This document shows, in pieces, positions 45,827-56,260 of a DNA stretch of 57,403 nt. Made by a program: the position numbers and the translations under genes. A model generated the notes under the pieces. It saw only the letters and a list, made by a program, of their open reading frames with translations, did not search any database and was not told the DNA's origin. The first letter of the stretch is position 1, and every line of letters begins with the position of its first letter. Origin of the DNA: Rhizopus sp. PT2906. Lineage: Eukaryota > Mucoromycota > Mucoromycetes > Mucorales > Rhizopodaceae. The DNA lies in the NCBI GenBank assembly GCA_025529335.1, contig JAMYHX010000267.1, forward strand, positions 1 through 57,403. Reading direction: 5' to 3'.

Positions 45827-46568
45827 TTGTTATTTATATTGTATTTAAGAACTGATCGTTTACACATGTATACTTGGTTTACAATACTAGCTTGAAAAGA
45901 AGAAATTCAGTAAAGAATTCTTTAATCAGAGGATAAAGGATTGGTCACACTGGAGATCGGCAAAGAGGTAAAGGAGAATCGGATGCGTATTGATTGCTTG
46001 CTTTTTCTTGTATGGTTTCTAAATTCATAATGAAGAATCAATCTGTTAAGATGCACGTTTTTTTTTTAGATCTATTGTAATGTTTATTCTTGTTTCTTGT
46101 CTATTAATGCTTAAATACATTGTTATGACATATATTTATTATATATGTCAGGTTTTCTCTTTTAGGTCAGGTATCAATAAACAATTACTTCATATTATTA
46201 TTTAATTCATTATGCAATGTGTCATTAGAAACTGCAGAATTGAGGAGAGGTCATACTCTGGGAATATACTGACCAAAATATTTGGCTACAGGAATGATGC
46301 ATGAGATTAAAGTAAAAGGAGTCCAAATAAGATGAAGCTTTTTATTATAGGAGTATTTTAATACTTTTTAATGTCCTGAAATGCTGTTGTATACTTCTCC
46401 TATTATTCTTTCTATTAATAAAACTAGAGTTTGCAGGCACCAAGTGAAATATTAATGGCCACAACATATGTCTGATTTTATTTCCAGATGAGGAAAGACA
46501 GTAATAAGAAACACTTAAGGTCAGATGCAACTATAAAATGAATCAAATTTTTCTCAATTGTTCGATGT

Positions 46569-49023
46569 ATGCATATTCCTTCTATTTTTATTGCTACTAT
46601 CATAGGGCTACTGGCTGTATCTGCTTCAGCAAAGCCAACTGAACCCAAAATCAACCTTCGTTCTTGGGATGAAGCCTATATGATGGCAAAGGCCCTGGTT
46701 AGTGAGATGTCTCTCGAACAAAAGGTCAACATCACTACTGGTATTGGTTTTGGAAGCGGCCATTGTGAAGGTAATACCTTTGCCATCAGCAATCCTGATT
46801 TTCCTTCTCTTTGCTTACAAGATTCTCCACTTGGTATTCAACTCGCTTACAACGTAACTTCTGGCGTTGCTGGCATTAACGCCGCTGCTTCATTTGATAG
46901 AAAGGCCATTCGTGACCGTGGTGTTTATATGGGTCAAGAATTTCGCGGAAGGGGCATTAATGTTCAACTGGGCCCCGCAATGAATTTTATGAGATCTCCT
47001 GAAAGTGGCCGTGGTTGGGAATCAGGCGGTGAAGACCCATTCTTGACGGGTGTTCTCGCTGAAGAAACTGTTTTGGGCATCCAGAGCCAAGGTGTCATCG
47101 CCACTGCCAAACACTACATCTTAAACGACCAAGAACTTCATAGAAACACCGAGTCATCTGATATCGACGAAAGGACTCTGCATGAAATATATATCTGGCC
47201 TTTTGCTCGTGCTGTTGAAGCAGGTGTTGGCTCCATCATGTGTAGTTACAATCAAATCAACGGGATCTTTGCTTGCGAAAACGATTATCTTTTAAACACT
47301 GTCTTAAAGAGTGAACTTGGGTTCAAAGGATTTGTCCAATCAGATTGGTTAGCCACTATGTCCACTGTTGATTCGGCAAATCATGGTCTTGATATGAACA
47401 TGCCAGGTAATATCACTTATTTCTTTTTAATCATCTTACTGAGCCTTTGCTTTTTTGTTTATTCCAGGTAATATTACTATCGGTTCTAGCGGTTCATACT
47501 TTGGTAAAAACTTGACAGATGCCGTTCACGCCAAAAAAGTCCCAGAGTCTCGCGTGACAGATATGGCCACTCGTATTGTCGCTGCTTGGTATAAGCTTGG
47601 ACAGGATAAAGATTTCCCCAAGACTACACTTGACTCTTTTCATCTTAATAAAGTATCTTATGTCAATGTTCAATCTGATCATTACAAGTTGGTCCGTTCA
47701 ATGGGTGCAGCCTCTACTGTACTTTTAAGAAATAGCGGAATCTTGCCATTAAACAAGTCTGTCAAGAATGTTGCCTTTGTAGGAAGCGATGCTGCAGTCA
47801 ATCCAGAGTAAGTTTATACTGTACATTCTTGTGTAAAATTAATACTATGTTTTTAGTGGTATTAATTCATGCTTCGCTCATAGCTGTAATAAAGGTACCC
47901 TTGCTCAAGGTTGGGGATCTGGTACTGCTATCTTCCCATATCTTGTTGACGTAAGTGTTGCTTTTTCTAAAGCCATCAAACTAACTTTATTAATATAGCC
48001 TATCATTGGCTTTAGAAACGCTTTGGGCAAAGATGTCAAGTTTACAAAATCCTTAGATGACTGGGACCTTGACGCTGCTGCTGCTGCTGCCAAGGATGCT
48101 GATGTTGCTTTCGTATTTTCGAACGCTGATTCAGGAGAAGGATTTATTGTTGTAGATGGCAATACTGGTGACCGTAACAATCTTAGCTTATGGAACAATG
48201 GAGATAACTTGGTAAGTACCTTTTTTATGTTTTCCGATAATTGATTGTTAAACACACTGCCTTTCCAAAGATCAAAGCTGTTGCTGATTCAAACAAGAAT
48301 ACTGTCGTCGTCATCCATTCTGTGGGACCCGTCCTGATGCCCTGGATCGACCATCCCAATATTAAAGCTGTTGTTTGGCCAGGCCTTCCTGGACAAGAAT
48401 CTGGTAACTCTCTTGCTGATGTCGTTACTGGCAAGGTCAATCCCTCTGGTCGTCTCCCATATACAATTGCCAAGAAAGTCTCAGACTACCCTATCAAACC
48501 AGACCCTGCCCATAATGTTGTTTACAAAGAAAAGCTTTTGATGGGATACAAATGGTTTGATGCTAACAATGTCACCCCTCTTTTCCCATTTGGTCATGGC
48601 TTGTCGTACACCAACTTTACTTATAGTGACCTCACAGTCAAGGTCGAGGCATCTGGAAAACCTACTAAAGTCACTGTTACAGTAACAGTCAAAAACACGG
48701 GTCATCTAGATGGTGCTGAAATCCCTCAGCTTTATCTCAGTTTCCCTGAAAGTGCAAATGAACCACCCAAGCTTCTACGTGGTTTCGAAAAGGTGTTTAT
48801 CAAAGCAAACAAAGAGCAAGAGGTCAAATTTGAATTGACGTCAACTGAACTGAGCATCTGGGATATTGATTCTAAGTCCTGGGTTGTTCCTTCTGGCAAA
48901 TTCATTGTTCATGTTGGTGCATCAAGTCGTGACATCAGGCAGTCCGCAGACTTTATTTTTTCGTCTAGAGTCCAAGGGCCAGTTCTAGACAGATTTGTTC
49001 GTTTAGCTCTAAGTCTCTTGTAA
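46569..49023 (+). CDS. Secreted GH3 beta-glucosidase
   Basis: Model: exons 46569-47406, 47468-47807, 47857-47950, 47999-48211 and 48271-49023, 745 residues. The signal peptide is residues 1-21 (ending ASA). The GH3 N-terminal barrel shows LVSEMSLEQKVNITTG, LCLQDSPLGI, GPAMNFMRSPESGRGWE, ATAKHYILNDQE and the nucleophile Asp259 in GFVQSDW. The C-terminal alpha/beta sandwich (LLRNSGILPLNKS, WPGLPGQESGNSLADV, GRLPYT) and a fibronectin-III-like domain after FGHGLSYTNF follow. It hydrolyses terminal beta-glucosyl residues, probably cellobiose or wall beta-glucan fragments, outside the cell. Length and layout match fungal GH3 enzymes of the Rhizomucor/yeast Bgl type. The last ~15 residues look divergent. 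Confidence 0.93.
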
Positions 49024-49351
49024 ATGTTGATGGTCCGGAAAAATAGAGGTATCTATGCCTTTTAGGGTCTGTGGCGCAAGAGTTGATTTTTTTATTTGTC
49101 CTTTGTAATGTTAGCAACCTTATTAATAAATGTATACCTTTTGAATACCAAAAACTAATGTTTTCAAACTTATGCACAAATGTAACTGTCAACCAGTGTC
49201 GACACAGATACAAGCCCTTGGACCACAGATAATGCAAGCCATACAACCACCGGGCCAATAAGAGATGCGGGGATAAACAGTAAGATTCTAATATTGCAAT
49301 GATTGAAACATCCTTATTAGATGCTATTCATGATAATAGCCAAAGATACCC
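49024..49351. other. Intergenic region
   Basis: 3' region of the GH3 gene up to the left inverted repeat; no gene seen. Confidence 0.5.
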
Positions 49352-49540
49352 TGCTTAAATATAATGTCCTAGAGTTGAACCTAATGTTACTATAAGATCT
49401 GTTACACCTAAATCGAATGCGGTCAACTCAGATTAAAAATACCTCAGCTTAATATATAAATATAAATTATTCTATCATCTCTTTTTTCCTCTTTACTTTA
49501 TTCCGAATGAAGATACAACACAGTTTCATCGTACTTTCAC
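49352..49540 (+). repeat. Left copy of ~189 bp inverted repeat
   Basis: Begins TGCTTAAATATAATG and ends GTACTTTCAC. It matches, at roughly four of five bases, the reverse complement of 53995-54182, with several conserved blocks such as ATGTTACTATAAGATCTGT and AAGATACAACAC. The copy contains a TATATAAA stretch and stands directly before a candidate coding start at 49562, so it may serve as a promoter. Confidence 0.85.
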
Positions 49541-49561
49541 AAAACCAAATACAATATATCC

Positions 49562-50121
49562 ATGGATGTCAAGGCTGATGCTACGGCAATATTCTTAACG
49601 ACGACAAACTTACATTTCGTACAGCATGGATTTTGTCCTCACCATTGGGTGCATTTATTTTCAATCACAGGCGAATTTACTTTCCGGAAAGAGTGTATAA
49701 CACATCATTTATTTCTTTATGAACACTTCCTTACGTAAAAGTATTCAGATTACACCAATTGTGTTCTACCGTATGGCACAGACCAGGAACTGACCTAATT
49801 AGCAAAATGTTAATGAAAGAATTAGTACTAGATGCGGCTGAGGAGACTTATGTTACTGTGCCGACTGAATTCATCAACAATACTGAATGCGATGCCCTCT
49901 ATGTACCACAGAACCCACTCAGTGCTTGTCCACCTGTGTTTGTTGAGGCTCAAAACCAATACAGCACGCTGATATTCGAAAGGTACAGCAAACTGCCAAT
50001 ACTGCTTATTATTGGAGTTTCAACTGTTGCCACATCATTCATGTTTATTGTGGAAGCGGACACACAAGCTTATTTAGAAAGAAAACAACAAAAAAACTGG
50101 ATGCGATCAACAATTTCCTAA
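49562..50121 (+). CDS. Unknown protein, possible PD-(D/E)XK-like fold
   Basis: Model: exons 49562-49734 and 49782-50121 joined over a 47-nt GT-AG intron that keeps frame, 170 residues. The ATG follows the left inverted repeat by 21 bases. I recognise no full family. The segment ECDALYVPQNPLSACPPVFV leading into EAQNQ has the Asp...(10-20)...Glu-x-Gln pattern used by PD-(D/E)XK nucleases of the Rpn/transposase-associated type, followed by the hydrophobic strand LPILLIIGVSTV. That resemblance is weak and is inference only. It is transcribed inward, toward the recombinase-like gene on the other strand. It may be a shortened member of a larger family. Confidence 0.4.
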
Positions 50122-50502
50122 TTTGGATTATCTGATCTAAAGCTAGTCATATTTGAAGTGGTTTTCCCTTGAGAAAAATAAATTCCAAAAAAGAAAATCC
50201 TGACTTGATGACCTACTTGTTTATGTTAGATTGACAAAAATAGTCTTCAATCTTAAATTTAGGGATAGAGATCTGAGATCATCAAAATGAAAATAAACTC
50301 AAAACTATTCATAAAATACGCTATTTCCAGAAAGAGATGTCGCACTGACTTGTCGCTTTTACGTATAAATTGTATTATAAAAATTGTAAAAACACGACTT
50401 TACTTTCTGAAAACACTGTACACACAGAAAAAATGCAGGCAAATCTGAGTATAGAATATAGATTTATTTAAAAATATGAAAAATAAAACAGTGACAACTT
50501 TT
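50122..50502. other. Intergenic region
   Basis: A/T-rich, no gene seen; 3' ends of two convergent coding units. Confidence 0.5.
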
Positions 50503-50979
50503 TCATTTTCTTTTCATGTTTTTCTTTGAAAGCTGGGGATCTTTTATTGCTTGACTTTTTTCCTTCTCTGCTGCTTTTCTTCGTTTTATGCCTCTTTGTT
50601 TATTGACTTCACGTTGTCGCATAATCTCTTGAATTTCTTTCTGGGAAAGGGTGTAACCAATATTGTCTTCTATGCACCTTACCATTTTTTGGATCGCTTC
50701 TTCGTGCGTACTGTCTTGTATATTCTCATCTAGTAAATACTTTTTTAAGTGCATTTTAATATTGATCTCCTTAGTGCTTTGAGTGGTACAATTAATGTAG
50801 CCACAGGTAAAAACATTCCCGTCCGATACTGGTTTGAACTCGCGTAAAAAGATTGCCGTATTTGTGTGAGCTCCAATGCGATGAGATGATGCTGGGGATT
50901 GGCACTCTCCGAGGAGATTAAGATTGTAAACTCGATTTGTGTGGTCAGAAGAAATTTCCTCTTCTGTTTGGTTCTCCAA
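50503..50979 (-). pseudogene. Partial copy of the recombinase-like gene's zinc-finger end
   Basis: A 158-codon frame that aligns over ~110 residues with the C-terminus of the gene at 51833-53939: HRIGAHTNTAIFLREFKP against HRIGMHTRTAIFLREFQP, then CGYINC against CGYLNC, and GYTLSQKEIQEI against GYTLSSLEIQGI. In this copy the C2H2 finger reads C-x4-C-x12-H-x3-Tyr, so the last zinc ligand is lost. Similarity seems to continue weakly upstream to about 51036 without a start. There is no recombinase domain. It is a diverged partial tandem duplicate, possibly a relic. Confidence 0.7.
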
Positions 50980-51832
50980 GGTTAAATCTATTTCTTTTGA
51001 TGTAGTAACACTCGGTATAAAGAGGTGAAGCTTTTGGTTCTTTTCCTTTTTAGTTTATCTCAACTTGGTCATGGTCGAATGGAATGAATAAGTCGATGTG
51101 AAAGAAATTCAAGAATAGAAAGATGAAAGATGTCTGTTGGTGACCTGGCTGTCGGTAATGAGTCGATGACGTTGGTGGAAATCTGGGTTTGATTTCGGTG
51201 TTGTCTCGGCGGAGATTCAACAGCGTGGATCATTGTTCAAAGCTTAAATCTTCCTTCCTTTGATTTACCATTTTTATTCTAGTAATCCCCCTGATCGTGT
51301 TTGACGCTATTTTAATTACTTGATTTAACCTTTGCTCTAAATTAGTTTGCTCTCTTAATTCCCTCACTTGCACCATTCCCTTCGTTCGCGCAAAAAATAG
51401 ATATCAGGGTAACCGTTAGTTTAATTTCGAAAAGATATAAATATTGTTACAAAGTGAATCAATAAAGAACAACTTGAAAAAGGTTTATTTTTCTTGTTTT
51501 TGGTTTTCTTTCTGGATAGACAGGGTTATTTACTCATTAGTGAACGTTCGAACACCAACTGTTTTCTTGTTAAACTATTCTCTCCCGTAATACTCGCAAG
51601 TCCTTCACTTTCTTAGTTAAATACTACCGCGTAATCTCAAGCACGCTATACTATGTACCATTAAAAATAGGAGAATATTTTTTTTATAGTGAAGAAAAAC
51701 CGAACTTAAATATAGGTTTATTTAATAAGATACTCTACAGTCAAGTTTCATATTTGAAAAAGACCTGATATATGCTAAGTATAAATAATATGATGATACT
51801 TTATGGATAACATATAAACTTGACTTTGAAAA
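50980..51832. other. Intergenic region
   Basis: No gene seen beyond a weak upstream continuation of the partial copy to about 51036. Mostly A/T-rich sequence. Confidence 0.45.
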
Positions 51833-53939
51833 TTATTTAGTTTTCTTGACTTTGGGCTTGGCTGCTTTTGGTTTCTTCGCTTGCTTCTTTGTTTCACTCT
51901 CCTTTGTTTCCATCTCTTTCGCTTCCTTTAATATTCCCCTTCTTTTGCGAACCCTCTCTGTATTAGCCTTTCTTTGACTTATTATGCCTTGTATTTCTAA
52001 TGAAGACAGAGTATACCCGACCACGTTTTCAATATATTGCACCATTGTTTGAATGGCTTCTTCCTCGCTTGCATCTTGAATTCCTTCGTCTGATAAATGT
52101 TTTCTTAAATGCTGGCTGACAACGGTCTTTTGAATGTTTTTGAAATTACAGTTTAAATAGCCGCAACTGAAGGTGACTCCATTTGAAATTGGTTGAAATT
52201 CTCGTAGAAAAATGGCTGTTCTTGTATGCATTCCAATTCGATGAGTTGTAGTAGGCTGTTTCCAGGATGTCAAAGCTTGGGAAGTATAGAGATGCAATGC
52301 TAATTGTTTTAGTGATGGATACTCGATGGGCGCTTGGATATCTTGCTCAATGCATAAATTGCATCTTTGTTTTGTATACAAGCGGTCTTGATCCTTAGTA
52401 AATAACAGTATATCACGACATCTTTGTTGCTGTAAAACTCGTAATGCTAAATATATACAAAAAAAAAGAAAACAATTAGTGATATAAAATAGATAGTCTT
52501 GAATCAATTTTTACTAGAAGTAGTAGCTTGAACTTCAGCAGTAGACTCAAGGGGGGGGGAGACGCCATTATTTGTTTCTAAACCATACATCAGATTTTCC
52601 TCGAAAATTAAATCGTCGTCATCCAAGTCACCGACATGAGTAAGATCACGTTCAGGCAACAAAATCTCTTCCAGCTCTTCTAATCCAACCTCGGCTTGGG
52701 CTTCATCTTCTTCTTTAATTCCTTCAGGCTCTTCTTCGTAGTCAATTTCATGTAAAGTTTCAAAAGCAGCATCTGAATCATCGTCTTCAGCAAGCAGTTG
52801 CTCTTGTGAGCTAACCAATGGAACACCGTATTTGGCCAATAGTCGAGTCTCGTCAAACGTGGCAACACCTTCTAGGCTAACCGACACTTGCTCCTCTACT
52901 TCGTTGAAAATTTTTTCATGTTTTTCCTTCAGGGCTAGCATAGTCAAGTAACGTTTTCGTCGCTTCACCTTTATATGCATTGCTTGGAGCATTTCACGTT
53001 CCTCAAGATCCCAGAAGGTTCGACGGATAGTACCACATTTCTTGTTTCTTTCATTGATGTAGTTTGCCTTTTTTTCAATTAATGCAGTATATGATGCATT
53101 AAGAAGTACTTTTTCTTGTATTTCAACAGGAATAAGATTTTATTTTCTTATATCTGCGATGCGATAAGCATGTGGTTTTAGTAATGGACTCATTGTAGGC
53201 GTAAAAGTTCTCTCTCCTTTTTGTATCAATTCTGTCATGTCCATTTGCTCAAAGTCTCCAGCGTAGCACTTTTTTAGAACATGGCTATATGGACTATGAC
53301 CTATCAAGCTAGATGCGGTTTCTTTTGACAGATTATCGTTTATCGTGATAGCAAAGTTTCGTATGAATGAGTAAAGGGTTCCTTTACCTGCAATTAAAAA
53401 TATCAGTATATGTAGATGTAAGTTAAAGAATCTATGGTCTATTTACTGTTTAAACCAGCATCTCGAACAATTCGGGCAAATGCATGATTAGCAACATCTG
53501 TAGTCCAAGGAGTTGATTGATAAGTTTTGCCGCTATTATAAAAGTAAAACGTATTTTAATACATAGATATTTTGGAACTATGAATATACTATATATATAC
53601 TTACTACGTGTGATTTACAAAAACAAATTCGTCTTTACATTCATCTTTAATTTGTAACAATGATTGAGTACCATTCCACCATTGTTCAAAGCTTTCGTAG
53701 ATACATATAATTTCGAAGAAGGCACATTTCGTTCTCTGACAACTTTAATGATTCGTCTTTTTTATGGGCCTGTATACAGTTAAAAAAAAGTCAGAATGGA
53801 CAATAGTAACAACATTGTAAATAATACTTACAAGAGCGTTCAAGCTGTTCATCTCGTGAACCATAGTACCCAATTGCATGACTTTTTCGACTTTACCGGC
53901 ACCAAACAATGATCTGAAAGTTATATAATTATATGCCAT
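51833..53939 (-). pseudogene. Tyrosine-recombinase-like gene with C2H2 finger, one stop codon
   Basis: Model: exons 53939-53832, 53769-53744, 53691-53605, 53532-53447, 53387-52515 and 52446-51833; all five junctions keep frame over 598 codons, but codon 185 is TAA (53142-53140). Residues ~85-170 resemble the C-terminal half of a tyrosine recombinase: ANHAFARIVRDAGLN, LYSFIRNFAITINDNLSKET, then SSLIGHSPYSHVLKKCYAGD, giving R...GHS...Y spacing. The first catalytic Arg region is missing, so the N-terminus may be truncated. After the stop come a Lys/Arg-rich helix, a Glu/Asp-rich linker, an RCNLC motif and a C-x4-C-x12-H-x3-H zinc finger. Recombinase plus C-terminal fingers recalls DUF3435 (Starship captain) or Crypton proteins; this is inference. 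The start is close behind the right inverted repeat. Confidence 0.6.
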
Positions 53940-53994
53940 TTCTAATATCGTAGCTTTTTGTTGTACTTGGGTTTTTATGATAGGTTTAAACAAA

Positions 53995-54182
53995 GTAAAA
54001 GTACAATGAGACCGTGTTGTATCTTTATTCAGAATAAAGTGAAGAGAAAAGAGATGATAGCACAATCTATCATTATATATTAAGAAGCTGAGATATTTTT
54101 AAACTGCATTGACCACATTTGATTAAGGTATGACAGATCTTATAGTAACATTGGGTTCAACTCTAGATATTGTATTTAAGCA
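53995..54182 (-). repeat. Right copy of ~189 bp inverted repeat
   Basis: Reverse-complement partner of 49352-49540, beginning TGCTTAAATACAAT at 54182 and ending GTACTTTTAC at 53995. It carries a TATATAA stretch and lies 56 bases before the ATG of the recombinase-like gene, so the two copies sit in front of inward-facing genes. Confidence 0.85.
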
Positions 54183-54237
54183 CTGAATAGTAGTGTGGAT
54201 ACTACAGAGAAAAACTGAGAGAAAAAGTGAGGGTTTT

Positions 54238-54501
54238 TTAGGATAACCTGCGATAGTTGTAACCCTCCTTTGTCCAAGCTATAACCGGGCTTTCCTGATC
54301 TTCGTTATAAACACCAATGAATTCGTTGTACTTATTTTCATGCTCTTTATAATGGATAGCAGTACGGGGAGCTAACAATCCTGTAGCGGATGGGGTAGCA
54401 GCAATTTTTTGTTGGAGCTCTACTTGCTTTTCTTTCATCATTTTGAACCACTCTCGAGGTGAAATAAATTTCATAATGCTTGGATCTATTGGCACTGACA
54501 T
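54238..54501 (-). CDS. Unknown 87-residue protein
   Basis: From the ATG at 54501 the frame encodes 87 residues: MSVPIDPSIMKFISPREWFK, then a basic helix (MMKEKQVELQQKIAATPS) and a Tyr-rich end (EGYNYRRLS). The composition is protein-like and the start context is reasonable; an upstream in-frame ATG (54621) adds a hydrophobic, less convincing leader. It lies between the DIRS relic and the right inverted repeat and could be an accessory gene of either element, or a first exon ending at the GTTATC donor near 54245. No family recognised. Confidence 0.4.
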   Translation of the reverse strand: MSVPIDPSIMKFISPREWFKMMKEKQVELQQKIAATPSATGLLAPRTAIHYKEHENKYNEFIGVYNEDQESPVIAWTKEGYNYRRLS

Positions 54502-54753
54502 GTAATATAGTTGTTTTTTAGAACGATGAAAGAAAATGAGAAAAATGTGTTTATATATTTTTGAAAACGAAAGGAGTAGGGAGGGAAGTTTAAATTTATG
54601 GAATATTCTATTGCAATCCACAAATGAACACCATTGACAACAAAATTGCTTATTGATAATGTACTATGTAGTGGTTTAAGTAAATTAAAGCATTGACTTT
54701 TTTGCGGGTGTAAGTATCGATTAACTTCTTGAGAAGTTTTACGGTAAAGTCGT

Positions 54754-56260
54754 TCAGATAGAAAACTGATAATTTTCTAATTTAAAAGACTTTTTTTGAG
54801 ATGATTCTTGTCTTGTTCTCTTTATTTCAATTCTAACCCTTTTATACCATTTTAACAGTTGCCGAAGTGGAAGGAGAAGATGAGGTGGTAAAGGCTCTTT
54901 CGTGCCACGCTTTGTTTTTCCAATAAGGCTCGCTATCCATCGACATGATTTCTGTTTCTTGCTGTTTGGCAGTTGTCGACTTCTGATATTTAATTTTTGC
55001 ATTTTTACCTATAGAATTTGTATCGTCATATCTTGAGAATTGAACAGGAAACCAAGGAACGACTGTGCCCGTTGAGGTTCCAGGATGCTCTTCTCTCTGT
55101 TGATCAAAAATCCCAGTTGTTCTAAATGAGCTATCATTTTGGATGTGTGTTCTTGCATTTCTTCCTTCGTCTTCGCTAGCACACGTATGTCGTCAAGGTA
55201 AAAGACAAACCTGATTTCGGACTTGCGTAATGGTTCAAGAGTGTACTTTATGAGCTTGGAGAAAACCTGAGGCGATACATTGAGACCAAATGCTAGACTC
55301 TTATATTTGTATACTACGCCTTGATGGAAAAAGGTCAAATAGTCTCTGGAGTTCTCGTGTATCGGCATTACTACATATGCATCTTTCAAATCTAGTTTGC
55401 ATATGTAATCGTTCTTGTCTAACAACTCCCGTAAGGCTGGTACACCCTCCATTTTGAAGTGATTGCATTGAATGTACTGGTTCAAGTTCCTGCAATCCAA
55501 CATCGGCCTGCGTCTGTTTGGCCCTTTCACAGTAAAGGATTTCGATAGGTAGCTCTTGCATTGAAACGGGGAATGCTCGATTATGCCTGAATTCAGAAAT
55601 TTCTTCACTGCTTCGTCCACTGCTACTTGCTCCTCTTCTGTGAACTTCATCGAGATATATTTCCATGGTCGAGGTTTGTGATTCCATTGAAGTTGATATC
55701 CTTGTGTTACTATTGATACAGGCCATGAATGAAGTATTGTCCGTTTCCAATGCTCTGAGAAACATTGGAGACGACGCCCTGGTAAGATGCCATCGCTTGG
55801 TATGGTGTAATGCGCCGTTGTCGCGGAGGAAGGCATCGGCGTTGATGGAGCTTTGCGTCTCCATGTGTAGTTGGTCCTTGCTACGTCCAAAAAAAGATTT
55901 GTGGAAGGTTCCACGGCCCCAGGTGTATCTCTGTTGACGTTCAAATCCTCTGTTACTGTGGCTGAGTGATTGTTGTTTTTGTCTAACTGCATTTCTAAGG
56001 ACGGGCTGTTCGTATCTGGCTTGAAAGATTCTTTCAACTTCTTCCCTGTCCAAGGCCAAGGCCTTATCACTAGGCTCTTCTTCCAAGTGTTTGACACTGT
56101 CGGGGAACCTGAGCGCCTTGATCGCCACTGTCTTAGCTTCACTTTTGGTGATGTTATTCGTGGCGTATGAGTAGACTACTAGTTGTCGGATGCCTTAAAT
56201 TTATTCACCGTCACGACTCGCCAACTGCAGCCAAAGTGCCACATCAAGGATCTCTATTTC
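54754..56260 (-). mobile_element. DIRS-type retrotransposon relic (gag end and reverse transcriptase)
   Basis: The frame 56142-55009 carries a DIRS-group reverse transcriptase: GRRLQCFSEHWKRTI and GYQLQWNHKP before the domain, then GIIEHSPFQC, RPMLDCRNLNQYI, ICKLDLKDAYVVMPIHENSR, SLAFGLNVSPQVFSKL, the catalytic FYLDDI, and LEQLGFLINREKSILEPQ with FLGF. An in-frame TAG at 55011-55009 interrupts it; reading continues to 54754 with the SCRWIASLIGKT segment of the RNase H junction and then ends, so RNase H, methyltransferase and recombinase parts are missing. Upstream, a second frame (about 56255-55880, with stops) reads like the DIRS gag C-terminus (IKALRFPDSVKHLEEEP). Class assignment rests on recognised DIRS-specific motifs. 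Confidence 0.8.

Larger units (their letters stand above)
44234..46568. other. Intergenic region with protein-like relics
   Basis: No gene is firmly supported in 2.3 kb. Two stretches read like protein (44715-44891 minus and 45433-45826 plus) and are listed separately. The last 400 bases are A/T-rich and form the promoter of the GH3 gene. Confidence 0.45.

Noticed and set aside
55301..56128. 275-codon frame overlapping the reverse transcriptase
   Set aside because: Most of it is a shadow of the RT frame; only its first ~80 codons may be gag and are included in the DIRS entry.
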